This document shows, in pieces, positions 46,118 through 56,667 of a stretch of 64,000 nucleotides of DNA. Source of the stretch: Erodium maritimum. Its lineage: Eukaryota > Streptophyta > Magnoliopsida > Geraniales > Geraniaceae. The stretch covers positions 17,939,735 through 18,003,734 of the forward strand of contig OY997589.1 in NCBI GenBank assembly GCA_963921825.1, written 5' to 3'. Within the stretch, counting starts at the first letter, position 1; each line of letters begins with the position of its first letter. Both the position numbers and the translations under genes were made by a program. The notes under the pieces were generated by a model that made no database searches, was not told the DNA's origin, and was given only the letters and a program-made list of their open reading frames with translations.

Positions 46118-46439
46118 TTTGAAAAAAAATATATATAACACAAGATTTTGACATATTGGAGGAATTTGAAATGTAAAGGTGTGAATTTTTGGAGTCTAAA
46201 CATCTGAATTTATACACAAATCGAGTTCATTAGCAATTAATTTTTGTGTTCTTCAAAATGCAACAAATTGGTCAAAGGCGAATTAGCCATTGGCATCGGC
46301 GTTTGGCGCCGTCGGTAACGTCACCGACACTCTTCTCCATCAGCACAGAACCACCACCGAAAAGCCAACAATACGCCAACTATACACCGACGTTTCGTCT
46401 CCGCGAACACCAAATTGTTTACTGCTAAAGATGCTCTAA

Positions 46440-46773
46440 ACAATAACAATTAGATTTCTTACCTATAAATCATGAAAATAAAACTAAGCAGTTAAAGTTT
46501 CTGTCAATCTAGTTCGCATGCATTGAAGAAACGATTTCATACTTGCTAGAAGTTCGTCAATTTACATGTTGGTTTGATTTCGTACACCTTAATTTCAACT
46601 TCATCATTAGACCGTAGTGACTAGGATTGTCGTCAATGATAGCGTAAGCATATAGGGTTTGAAACTTTTGTAGTTCTCGGGGAAGAAGTAATTGCTCTAG
46701 GTCTTCGGAATCGGTCAAAAGACCAATGAGAAGAGGACTTCTGTAAATTTGTAAGATATTTGACAAAAAAAAA
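46440..46773. other. Unassigned spacer
   Basis: A mixed AT-rich stretch with no convincing gene. The minus-strand frame 46766-46557 has no known domain. The left copy of a retroposon target duplication begins at 46774. Confidence 0.4.
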
Positions 46774-46786
46774 TAGTCAAAGATAT

Positions 46787-48092
46787 TTTTTTTTGAGAAG
46801 AACAGGTAATATTATTACTGAAAAGAAAGATAGTGTGATGAGTACATAATTGTACCCATCTTACAGGAGAAACTCCAACTAAATAACCGAAAGCAATAAC
46901 AGAAAGTAAAAGTTGCTCGATGTTTAAGGGCGGTTGAAGGGGGATATCTGCGGTAGCTTCCAGCGGAACCCTGGAAACCGATACAGCATGCTTCTACCAT
47001 ATGGCACTGGCCGAGCCAGCCGAGTGAGAGGGGAATACTGGTGGACTGCCATCTCCCCCGGTGAGTCAGCGTGCGTCGTCCTCCCTTGACTGATAATGTT
47101 AGGGCTCCTGAACGCGGGAATGCTGACACCGGACTGGTAGGGGAGACAGAATACGACTATCGATGGTACCCTCGCCATCTGCTCGCCAGAAAGGGGTCAC
47201 AGTCGACCACCCCCTTCCTGGACCACCTCAGGCTCATTCCTGGAGGCGGGGGTGCTTGTGGCCCCCCGCCGCTGCTACATCATTCTGCAGGAGCCCATTC
47301 GTACAACTCATCCCATCCCCAAGGCCCAGAGTCGGCCCATTAGGGTTAGGGTTCTCTAGCAATACTCCCTTGCCCTTGCTTCTTCGCCAAGCTACCGTCG
47401 CCGCCGACACCTCCGTCGTGGCCTCCGTGTCCGAGGACACCTCCACCACCGGCACAAGAGCCGTCGTCCCCGGCACCACTCCCAGCAACCCCCACGGGTC
47501 TGCCCCACCAGCCCTAACCGGTCCCGATCCCGCGCCCCTCCCAAACCAAGGGCGTGGACCTCTCGCCGGCGTCCAGCGAATCCGGGCCGCCGTAGTATGC
47601 GACCAGCCGTCGGCCACCACCGGTGTTCGAGTCTGCCTCTGCCCCGGTGTCTCACCTCGACCAGAGTCCCATAATTCTCCCTCTGTGACAACAACATTCT
47701 TCCCCGGATCTCCCGATCCGGCCACCATCGCCGGCTTATGGAGACACCCAAGACCCTCCCCCTCCCCATCTGCAGAGCCTCCGATCTCCGGTGGCTTTGG
47801 GCACTGAGGGAGAACGGCCGCGCACGGGAGAGAAGACTGCAACAGCCGCCCTACTCCCTCCGGCGTGGAATCATGAGCAGAAGGGAGGGTTGTCGTGCCT
47901 CCCCTGCCATGAATCGCAAAAGCTCCACCAACCCCAAAGAAAGAAGAGCCTGCGGCGTCATATCTCGCTTACAAAGAAAGCAAAGATCATGAACATGTGA
48001 ATACACCATGGTTGGCATCATGGCCATTATCAAGGCCATGATCATCATCTACAACTTTGTGCGCCGCTGCGGCGCTAGGGCAGAGCACTCCT
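46787..48092 (-). mobile_element. Short LINE-derived retroposon, 13 bp target duplication
   Basis: 1306 bp flanked by a perfect TAGTCAAAGATAT (46774-46786 and 48093-48105). The plus-strand left edge is a T run, hence an A tail on the minus strand. A minus-strand frame of 202 codons (47842-47234) ends KHPRLQE. The retroposon at 49450-50959 has a matching frame end, AAGGYMHPRLAK, and both share the downstream blocks GCGTGC.TCGTCCTCCCT and AGCTCCT.AACACGGGAATTGCTGAC-like sequence, so they belong to one subfamily. It lies about 400 bp downstream of the ERF stop codon. Confidence 0.8.
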
Positions 48093-48189
48093 TAGTCAAA
48101 GATATATTCGATTTCCGTAGATACGTAGGTTTGTTGTTTCAGATTTGCAATTTGTAATTATCTCTGACAGTTACCTTTTTGTCCTTTTA

Positions 48190-48488
48190 GTGAGTTAGAA
48201 ATGTTTATTAGACGGTCTGTTTTGAGCCATACATTTAAATGAAACAAATTGATAAATAATAAATTACACCCGCTCATTCATTTCTGTTTTAAAAAAAAAT
48301 CTCATCCCATACATTATCCAAAGAACTTGGTCGGAGCGCGTAGGCGCGTTACTATAGTTCGGAGACCGACGTTTTATGTGATTGTGATTGAAACCAGTTG
48401 TTCTAAATTTGACACGTCTGCTACTCTTGAGTTATATAAAATATCCGCGCCGTTTTTAAGGTGGTAATAATGGAGGGTGGGTCCAGGT
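48190..48488 (-). other. 3' flank of the ERF gene, duplicated at 29369
   Basis: It includes the probable 3' UTR. Landmarks shared with the pseudogene copy are GGAGCGCGTAGGCG and ATATCCGCGCCGTTTTT. Similarity across non-coding DNA shows that the duplication was of genomic DNA. Confidence 0.7.
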
Positions 48489-49031
48489 CTACGTGTAGTG
48501 GGTCCAATTCCAGTCCTTGAGCTGCTGCATTATGACATCATCTTCTATCTGATTCGTGTCTGTTTCTCCTTCTTGTTGTTGCTGTAGTTGTGAGGTATAA
48601 TCGGACCTTGGAAAATTAAGGTTGAGCTTATCCCTGTCGCCGCGGAACTCGATGGCCGCCGTGTCGTAAGCCCTGGCGGCTGCCTCCTCCGTCTCGAAGG
48701 TTCCGAGCCACACCCTCGCCTTTCTCCGCGGGTCTCGAATCTCCGCCGCCCATTTGCCCCACGGCCTCTGCCTCACTCCCCTGTACTTGCTCTTCTTCTC
48801 CCTCTTGGCGCCTCTGCTACTACTTGTTTGTTCCTCTGGGAAGAAATCGCAGCCCAAGCAACCGTCGATTCCGCATGTGGGGCACGTGCTCGTTTCCGGC
48901 AGCGACAACACCATCTCGCTTGCGGCGCCGGAGATCACTTGTTGTAGGGCGGAGACAATGATGGAGTGTTCCTCTTCTTTGGTGATGGCCATCAGACCTT
49001 TCCTGGAACCGTAAACTTGGTGCTTGTTCAT
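48489..49031 (-). CDS. AP2/ERF transcription factor, group X (ERF109/ABR1-like)
   Basis: Intronless, 180 residues, start at [20 protein letters not shown]; the codon in frame at 49061 is TTG, so the first ATG at 49031 is preferred. The N-terminal helix ([15 protein letters not shown]) is followed by a Cys motif C-x2-C-x4-C-x2-C ([12 protein letters not shown]), the CMX-1 signature of group X ERFs. The AP2 domain runs from [20 protein letters not shown] through [22 protein letters not shown] to [13 protein letters not shown], with Ala and Asp at the ERF-type positions (WAAEIRD). The C-terminus is glutamine-rich and ends in an acidic, Trp-containing tail. Relatives bind GCC-box promoters and respond quickly to wounding, redox stress and ABA. 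Retroposons flank it on both sides, and a truncated duplicate lies at 29369-29939. Confidence 0.95.
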   Translation of the reverse strand: MNKHQVYGSRKGLMAITKEEEHSIIVSALQQVISGAASEMVLSLPETSTCPTCGIDGCLGCDFFPEEQTSSSRGAKREKKSKYRGVRQRPWGKWAAEIRDPRRKARVWLGTFETEEAAARAYDTAAIEFRGDRDKLNLNFPRSDYTSQLQQQQEGETDTNQIEDDVIMQQLKDWNWTHYT

Positions 49032-49070
49032 GGACTGATTTCGAGTGTCGCATGATTTCAAGTATTGACA

Positions 49071-49080
49071 TTTATATAGT
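49071..49080 (-). promoter_or_regulatory. TATA box of the ERF gene
   Basis: ACTATATAAA on the minus strand, 40-49 bp upstream of the ATG at 49031. This predicts a very short 5' leader. Confidence 0.5.
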
Positions 49081-49124
49081 TTTCGAGCCCACGCGGTCGC
49101 GGGGTGTGTCGTACTGTCGTTTGT

Positions 49125-49137
49125 TTGACCTCACGTG
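49125..49137. promoter_or_regulatory. W-box and G-box upstream of the ERF gene
   Basis: TTGACC (49125-49130, a W-box core for WRKY factors) lies directly beside CACGTG (49132-49137, a G-box core for bZIP/bHLH factors), about 100 bp upstream of the ATG. The pair fits a stress-induced gene; function is inferred from known motif classes only. Confidence 0.4.
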
Positions 49138-49433
49138 CCTAAACTGACAGCTCAGCAAATATAATGGCTTTATGCTGACTTTATCGCTGATGTCACACAC
49201 GTAACACACAAAATTAGTTTATACAATATCTCTATTCTCTTCTATCCAATATTATTATTTTATTCCATTCAGTTAATTTAATCTGTATAGCGCTCGTTAA
49301 TAATGAAAATTTTAAGATAATATTTTCGTTTTCAAAACATAAAAATTATAAAATGTATCTTTATCTTTAAAATCTAAAATTTAAATAATTTATTCTTATT
49401 CATTTTTAAACTTTAAATTTTTATTATTTTAAT
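49138..49433. other. AT-rich upstream spacer of the ERF gene
   Basis: Mostly AT-rich (AATATTATTATTTTATTCC, TTTAAAATCTAAAATTTAAA). No gene was seen. The left copy of a retroposon target duplication starts at 49434. Confidence 0.5.
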
Positions 49434-49449
49434 TGATCATAATCTTTAA

Positions 49450-50959
49450 ATATTTTTTGACAGATAAACGATTGATATTCATAATGTAAACAGATGAAAA
49501 ATAGATACTTGCACTAATCAACAAAATGTGAACGTAAAAATGTGTTAAAGAAATATGATTCATTGAGCCGAACCGCTTTATTAATACGTTCGGAAGGGGG
49601 TATTGCGGTAGCGTCGTGGGACACCGATACAACTAATCTAACCTGGAAGTTAGGTTTGAGCAGACCCATTTTCGGATTGGTTTTGCGATGGACTGGATAC
49701 TCCTCCAGTATACTAGCGTGCATCGTCCTCCCTGAAGTGATAGAATTAAGCTCCTAAACACGGAATTGCTGACCCCCTCAGAAAGTAGGGGGATATCTTG
49801 TCGGATCTTGATGGAACCTTCTCCACCTTACGTCTAGTGGGGCGGTGATACCGAACGACCGCCCACTAGACCCCTTCACACTCATTTTGCGAGGCGAGGG
49901 TGCATATAGCCCCCCGCCGCTACAAATGAAATTTTTTCGGAGCAAATAGATTCATCCCCCTCTGGGTCCCTCCTCCGGATTGAGTCTTCATGATGTGACT
50001 CTTGGGTACTGGCCAATAAAACTTCTTGATCCGAATTAGGCCCACTAACCAAAACCAGCCCAAGGGATCGTTTAGCCACATCCGATGCAGACCCAAAGAA
50101 TCCAAACCCCCATCCTTATCAGATCGGGTCGCTAGGCTCCGAGGGTATGCTTTCCGAGTCAAGCGGTCCAAGGTCCAAACGTTCCAGGACCAGTCCTTCA
50201 CCTCCCGACCCATCACCACCCTCAGCTACGCTTGGAACCCTAACAGGTTCCTTGCCTTCGCGCCGCCTCCACGTCGCCATCGGTCCCATACCGGACGATT
50301 GATCTTCGTCCGCTTGTGGTAACGTTACAGTCGGAGTTTCCTGCAGTCCACCCCAACTTCTATTAATGAGTCGGTATAACCCTCCTCTTCCTGGTCCACT
50401 CCGTCTTCTGGCTCCAACTCCTCCCTATCGAGCCCCTTTCATTGAAGGAAAAACACCGCCGAAAGATCTCTATAATATATAGGAGATGACGTCCCCGAGG
50501 ATGCATGCTCCCCCCTGCTCGCCCCCACCGGTAACTGCTCTGTCTTCTTCCGTCGTGGCTTGGTTCCCAACGCCGAATTTTGACGGCCAATCTCGTACGG
50601 TCTCTCGATGAGATAACACTACGATTTTCGCCCACCAAACGGCCTGAGATTCCCCTGGTGAGCCTACTTCGCCGCTTTGATGTCTGGTAAAGTGATCTCC
50701 GAACCCCCATGTTTCTACAGATCACCGTCTACGGGTGTCAGATACCTAGGGGATCGAGAGAACTCACGAGACTCCGAGGTCGGGGACATCGGTGGTAAGA
50801 GACTCGCCGCCCGTGTTCCTATGTCGTCGCTGCTTGCTGTATGGGAGCTGTCGAAGTCGTTGGTACCGATCCTTGTCGTCACCTCTATAAAGCCGCAAAA
50901 CCCTAGTTTTCGGTTCTAAGAGAGAAGCGAGAGAGGACTACGGAGAAAAGTATAGGACA
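49450..50959 (-). mobile_element. Short LINE-derived retroposon, 16 bp target duplication
   Basis: 1510 bp flanked by a perfect TGATCATAATCTTTAA (49434-49449 and 50960-50975). The left edge begins TATTTTTTGACAG, so the tail points left and the element is on the minus strand. A minus-strand frame ends AAGGYMHPRLAK (from 50219 to about 49882), matching the retroposon at 46787. Upstream is a GC-rich part with CCGAGG and GATCGAGAG words. No RT domain is present. Confidence 0.8.
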
Positions 50960-50975
50960 TGATCATAATCTTTAA

Positions 50976-52313
50976 CAATTTTAATCTTAATCTATCTTAA
51001 AAATAATTATTCTTAAGTTTTATTAATTCCATTTTTTATTAATCTTCATTTTTTTTATTATTATACTATCTTCCGACCCTTAGCCCAGTCAAACCCGAGA
51101 CTTTAACTCCAAATCTTAGTGCCTTTAAAGTCCTGACAGACTAGCAACCTCATCCTGTCATCCATCAGGAAAGAACGAGAAGCTCTAATTTGATCGGAAT
51201 AAGTAAGGGGGGTTTGGCACCGGCGATGCAGAAAGTTAGAACTCGCTGGAGTCTCTCGCACTCTTCTCCGGTTTGTAAAAAAAAGAGAGAGATTTAACAG
51301 AGAAGGGGAAGATTCGCATAACCATAAAACAAAGAGGGGAAAATGAATGGCACTTATACAAGAGATGAAGACAAAAATAGTGGAAAAGAACTGCCAGTTG
51401 CAGAAACACAAAGGGGGGACAAAAAATGAATAGTAAATAGGGCAAGTAAAAACGTTAATCTAATTTTGCAGGTAGATGTAATTACGTTAATAAAACGTTT
51501 ATTTAGCTGTGGTACGTGCAACTCTTCCAACTAATAATGATAAACATGATAAAAACGTGACAGGCACAGGACCATATTAATTACAAATCAAATATTGAAT
51601 CGTGTAAAAGTAATTTAAGCTAGGATTGATTGGATGTTGCTGAAACCAACAGTTGCTAGGGTTGGGTTTGTACCCATCGTCGTTGGAGTTTGTTTTAGAT
51701 AGGAGCTCCGTCTGATCTCTTCAGTTATGAGTACATAGGGGCGGAGCATTTTTATGGGGCATCTTCTGTTAGTGGTGGGACTCATCTCAGATGGATGGTT
51801 TCAATTCGCGATGAAGGGAGATGAGACCCGAGGTTTCGACGCAGTTGGAGAGGTGCTTGCTCTCAAGGGACTTGATCAGTATTGTGAGTTTCATTAAAGA
51901 GGCTCCGGAGGCGGCTCCGGACTCGGTGTGTGGTGGGATGAGGAGGTTTCAGGTGGTTGGCCGGTTATCGATGGTGATGAGTTATACAGATCATCAGGAC
52001 GTCGTTGGTCGCGGCTATGCAAGGGTGATCTTTGGCGGGAAAGCAACGACGATACTAGTGGCAGGGGACAGAGTGGAGGCGGCGGGAGTAGTCGACCGGT
52101 GCTTCGATCTACAATTGTTGTTCGCCTTACTGAAGAAGGGACAAGTACCATAGGGACCTTGTTCTTAGTTGGCGACAGATTGTATATGTATGTTGTAAGT
52201 GTTTGTATGATTTGTGATTCGATGCAAATTCTGAGCACTAACTCAGAGGAACCGGTGGGGTCCAAGGGACAAACAGTTCAATCGCCGAGGGGCAGAACGC
52301 ACCCTCACCTCGA
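50976..52313. other. Unassigned region
   Basis: 50976-51600 is AT-rich with no convincing gene. 51620-52313 is GC-richer and gives overlapping frames on both strands (51821-52320), none with a domain I recognise. The text TTGTTGTTCGCCTTACTG and the T/G-rich stretch at 52150-52220 resemble retroposon 3' parts, so a further decayed element is possible. Confidence 0.35.
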
Positions 52314-53192
52314 TCAATGAGGACTTCGTGGTCTAGTGAGGGGTCTGCTGGTAATATCATAGTGCGACGTCTTTAGGTTCTTCAACTTTGGTTGCACCCT
52401 CGCGATCCTCCAAACTTGCTTCCAAGCAAACTCTTGCTTCTCCTCCTCCTTGTACGTCTGTTCAGCGGCTTCCATGATGTCAGCTTCGCATCTCCCACTA
52501 AGGACGGCGTCATCAAACACTGAACATTTCTCCTGAAATTTAGTCATTTTTCTGCTGATCGGATGTCAGTGGTCCTTGCAATTGTTCCAGGACCGGTATG
52601 GCTCTTTTCTTTCCTCGTCGACTCGAACTCATCTACGACCTTTTTCCGTTCTTCCCTGTTATACTATCCAGAGAATGGTTGAGCCACGAACTAGCCAACC
52701 GTTCCTCCTCCGCAACACTCCATTTCACCCGCGGCCCTGAAGTCGATGGAGGTGCAGGCTTCTTCCCCTTCCTTTTCGGTTGATTGGACGGAACAAATTG
52801 GGAAGGTTTCTCGTTGGGGCTTTGCGATGGTGGCCATTGGGAATGTTGGAGCGGGTTGAATTGTGAGGGCATGGATTGGGTCAGTTGTAGGAGGGAGGAG
52901 TAGGATTCTATGTGACATGTAAGCTTTTCTTCCGTGTGCACCGAGTCCTCGAGGTTGAAGTCTTCCAAGATGAACTCGATATTGGAGGGGTCGACCAGTG
53001 GGAAAACGATGCAGAAAAATTTAGAGCAAAAGGAGAGAAGAATAGAAAAGGGTGTGTGTAGAAGAGAGGTATGAATTTGGGGTAGGGTGGTTGTGTATTT
53101 ATAGGAAAATTTAGGGATTTTTTAAATTTAGTCGTCGTCACGTGTCGGTGTGGGATAGGCCAGCCAATTAGTCGTTGGGCCAGCGACGACAC
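52314..53192 (-). pseudogene. PIF/Harbinger ORF1-like (Myb/SANT) remnant
   Basis: The minus-strand frame 52968-52633 reads MEDFNLEDSVHTEEKLTCHI, then a Pro/Gln/Ser-rich linker, PKRKGKKPAPPSTSGPRVKW and WSVAEEERLASSWLNHSLDS. This is the N-terminal half of the Myb/SANT-like DNA-binding companion of Harbinger transposases. After a frame change, DAVLSGRCEADIMEAAEQTY then KQEFAWKQVWRIARVQPKLK (52547-52350) supplies the second half. The join has frame changes and a missing helix region. No transposase is nearby. A 5' flank rich in CGACGAC words (53120-53300) matches the flank of the related remnant at 409-1330. Confidence 0.65.
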
Positions 53193-53414
53193 GTCGCATC
53201 GCTACAGGATCCTGAGGCGATAGCCTGCGACGACTGTCCAAACCATGGCTCCAGCGACGGTTAGTCGTGGCATGGCCTGCGATGACACGCAAACCACGAC
53301 GAATAGACTACCTCTAGAGGTGCTCGAAACATGTTGAAAAGTGTGTGAATGAATTATAAGACCCACCTAAATGATCGATAAATATCACATTTTTGCATCT
53401 GAATAAAAGATTTG

Positions 53415-54879
53415 ATCCTTTTTTAAAACGGAAATGTATTATTGAGCTCCAAGCCTATGAGCCATATGAGAGAACAAGGGAGAAGAACCCTCACTAACAC
53501 ATAAAGCACCGACAATCGTGTACAACCTCAAACCGTAGACACCCAACAAACTGGGGCTAAACGCCTCAATCGCAGGTAAACTAACTCAAAGAAACTAGTA
53601 CCAAATAGGAAACAGGTATACAAAATTGGATTTTACCACCATGAAACACAGAAAATGACACAGTCTAGAAAACCTTGAAAAAACCCTCGCTACAATAAAG
53701 AAAGAAGAGGAAAAAAATAAAACAAAAAGAAACAGAAAAAACTGAAGGAGACCTCCAATTGCAGCCACCGCGAGAAGTAGTCGGGACGACAAATATCTTA
53801 CTGTCGCAGCCACCCACTCTGAAGCATCCTCCCATCCCCACGGCCAGCCCATAGATGCGGAACATAGAACCCCACCATCGGCCAGCACCAGGCAGTAAAC
53901 CGGAGAGGGGAGGCCGGAAAGAACCCACCTCCAACACCAACACCATTCAACCACCCACGAACCCCAACCCAAAAAAGAACTTTAACCTTGCTCAAAAGCA
54001 AAACCCCGTGAGGCCTATACCACACCACCAAGGTCGAGGAGAAAGGATGTCACAAAAGGAAGAGAATGATGAGATAAAAACCAGACGTAGATAAAGGGGA
54101 CAAAGGATCGTACATACCATATCTCTCAGATTTCGGGAAACCGAGATCTCGACATCGGTCAGCACCGAAACATCGACCATCGGGGGAGAGACCAAGCTTC
54201 AAGTCGTCAACGAAGAAGAGAAGAGGAACCCAGGTTTTAGATCCGCCGCAGAGAGAGAAAAACCTAGGAGAGACCATCTGATCTGGCAGGAGCTCAAATT
54301 TGAAGCCTAGACCAAGAGATTTGAGTTTAGGACTCGGAGGTAGTGAACAGGAACCGGAGGAGCAGCGACACAATGAAGAGCACGACAGATCTGAACAAGT
54401 ATGGAGATGGAGTACTGAGGAGGGAAACAACACCGAAAACGAAACCGGGGAAATTCCTCCTCAGACCCAAGCCACAACCCGCGTCATGGACGTCGGGTTA
54501 AGACCAACACCACCGGAAGAATCAGGTACCACGGTCACCAAGACTAGTCTTCAAGCCGCAAACGAAGGGAGAGGAAAAGCTTGGCTGGCCTGGCTTTAAA
54601 GAGCGCGGGACAGCGTGCGGAGCAAGGTCAGTCGAAGGGGAATAACAAGTTTAAAGCCGATGAACTTCAAACTGGTGATGTCTCCCCTGTAAACTCGAGA
54701 TGTCCACAACAGAGGAAGGAGAAGAAGAGAAAAGGAGATGGGAGGGGAGCAAAAGGACCACTGAGGACCAGTCGGCCAGGGATACCCAGACCAACTGGTG
54801 ATGGCTTTAAAGAAGCTAATCTAGGGTTTGTTTTGGTAGAAAATTAGGGAGAGATGTTTTTTTCCTGGGTTGTTTTACT
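53415..54879 (-). mobile_element. Short LINE-derived retroposon, 11 bp target duplication
   Basis: 1465 bp flanked by a perfect TAAAAGATTTG (53404-53414 and 54880-54890). The left edge (ATCCTTTTTTAAAACGG) is the A-rich tail read in reverse. The minus-strand 3' part is T/G-rich with GAGGTTGTACACG-like words. The 5' part (54300-54850 read in reverse) is GC-rich. It looks like the PLAC8-intron retroposon at 24632-25942 in composition and layout. Frames at 53595-54599 show no domain. Confidence 0.75.
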
Positions 54880-55357
54880 TAAAAGATTTGTGCCTAAAAT
54901 TATCTATTACATCCAAATCAACAACAAAATAATATAAACCACTTGCTTGGTACAACACGGTATTGCTTGATATAACTCTGAAACCAACAAGTCTCTAATG
55001 TATTCATACTGAGTGACGATCTTTTCTTTCAACCATTTGAAACTGTTATGGAGAAGAAGAATTGTTATTCTATATGAGAGAGAAAACTGATACAAATACT
55101 CTTTATTCTAATTTGTCTCTTAGACTATCCCCAATGGCATCGAAAGGACGCGTATTTGGATCGACGAATCCGACGTGGGAGTAGAAAAATGTATTGAATC
55201 TACGGCCTAGAGTCGGGCCTACGCCGAATCTGTGAAAACGCATATTCAACGTCAAGGGTTCTGTAGACTCAGCGAGCCATCGAATCGATGGATTCGGGGC
55301 CAGCCAAATCTTGGACCGATGAACCGGGATGTGCCGTGTGGTAAGGTTCATGCTTAA

Positions 55358-56007
55358 ATGGCCTCAACGCTTCACCTTCCTCGCGATTTTTCTTCACCGC
55401 TTCTTGTTCCTCCGTTTCTTCGACTTCCTCCACCACTAACCTCTATACCATCATCATTTCCACCTCCAGTGGATCTCCACGTCCTTTCTACCACCGGTTA
55501 TTCTCCCTCGTCGTTTCTCCCTCACATTCCGAGACCTCCGGCTTTGTGCCACCACCGTTTCCACCGAAGTGTTTTCTCGATCGGACGACCATACTGTTTC
55601 TCCAACGCCGTTTCTCTACCGCCGGAACGTCAACACCATTTCTCCAGCACCATATCTCCACCACAGGAGTGACACTACCGTTTCTCCACCAATATTACAT
55701 TGACATTGTTGCTTGTTCACCTCCCGTGTCTTCGACGTTCGATTCTCCTCCAATGGCCGACAACACCCCTATCAAAAGGTCTTCCATGGTGTCGGGCTGT
55801 AGCTCAACCCCCACGTATCACGGCCATCTTGAACCGGAAACGCAAATCTCGTTGATGGTCTTGTACACACAGCTACGCATGTACCAGAAATGGAATCGGC
55901 CCGAGAAGGTCACGTTGGCGTGTGCATGGCTCAAAATGGAGGAGCAAGGGGTTGACCAACATGTTGATGCCTACTGCAATGGAATACGGGGGAGCTCGCC
56001 CACATGA
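55358..56007 (+). CDS. Unknown open reading frames, doubtful gene
   Basis: One frame from ATG at 55358 (MASTLHLPRDFSSPLLVPPF, 104 codons) is proline/serine-rich. An overlapping frame (55546-56007) becomes more protein-like from 55754 (MADNTPIKRSSMVSGCSS), with a charged, Trp-containing stretch LRMYQKWNRPEKVTLACAWL. I do not recognise the family. It may be an eroded transposon ORF, since it lies inside the candidate element. No splice sites were confirmed. Confidence 0.25.
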
Positions 56008-56350
56008 CCTGTCAAACCCCACCGATTGAACGGTCTGCCAAGAACTGCAACTATCATCAGACCGTCGTCAACCAAAAGGTCAAGTGTTTCAATGAGTGTT
56101 GGTTACCAACCCGGTTGGTCCGACGCTCATGTCATGGACATTACAGAGGAGGTGCATCTCGAGAGATACAGACACGATTCGCCTGGCAGCATTGGTGGAT
56201 TCTCGTGCAGGACCGTCTATGTTGGAGGGGGTCGTAGACACAACCGTTATCAAAGATAGCAAGTGAGCTGAAAATGGTTTGGAAAAAATAGCCATCTTTG
56301 GCAAAAGAAGATGATCCACATCTGATGCCGAAGAATCTATATTTGTTTTT

Positions 56351-56607
56351 GGAGGTGTAATGTGCAGGTTGACTTGAAATTGTATCTAAGTTTTCCATGA
56401 TAAAAAATGACGAGTGACATGGGTTCCCTAATGTCATTGTTTATGGAACATAACAAGTATTGTTCTGTGACCTTATCTTCTACACGGTCACGTGACATTA
56501 CTTGTCATGTTCCTAGAGCAATGACATTAGCGGATCCATGTCACTTGCCATTTTTTATTATGAGATACCGAGAAACAATTTGAAGTTGTCCGTCATATTA
56601 CACCCCT
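56351..56607. repeat. Long hairpin 1 (arms about 120 bp)
   Basis: The left arm starts GGAGGTGTAATGTG; the right arm, inverted, starts AGGGGTGTAATATG. Matching landmarks along both arms: AAATTGT.TCT, ATAAAAAATG, AGTGACATGG, CTAATGTCATTG, GGAACAT.ACAAGTA and GTGACC. The loop is about 15 bp. Arms match at very roughly four in five positions by eye. Confidence 0.85.
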
Positions 56608-56667
56608 AGACCGATTACCCAAGTCCGAGAAGCTGGTTTCCGATAGTCAAGAACTAGTACTTCGTTT

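Larger units (their letters stand above)
43329..46436 (-). mobile_element. PIF/Harbinger element with TAA target duplication
   Basis: Ends GAGCATCTCAATTCC and, inverted, GAGCATCTTTAGCAG, flanked by TAA at 43326-43328 and 46437-46439, the preferred 3 bp target of PIF/Harbinger. Inside, a broken transposase is read on the minus strand. A 1.2 kb AT-rich insert (44190-45350) splits the transposase between its two Asp motifs. It carries no Myb-like ORF1. Confidence 0.75.

Noticed and set aside
47163-47807. 214-codon plus-strand frame as a gene
   Set aside because: It is the shadow of the minus-strand frame of a retroposon with clear target duplications.
49032-49061. Longer ERF N-terminus starting ten codons upstream
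   Set aside because: The upstream codon is TTG; the only upstream ATG is in another frame.
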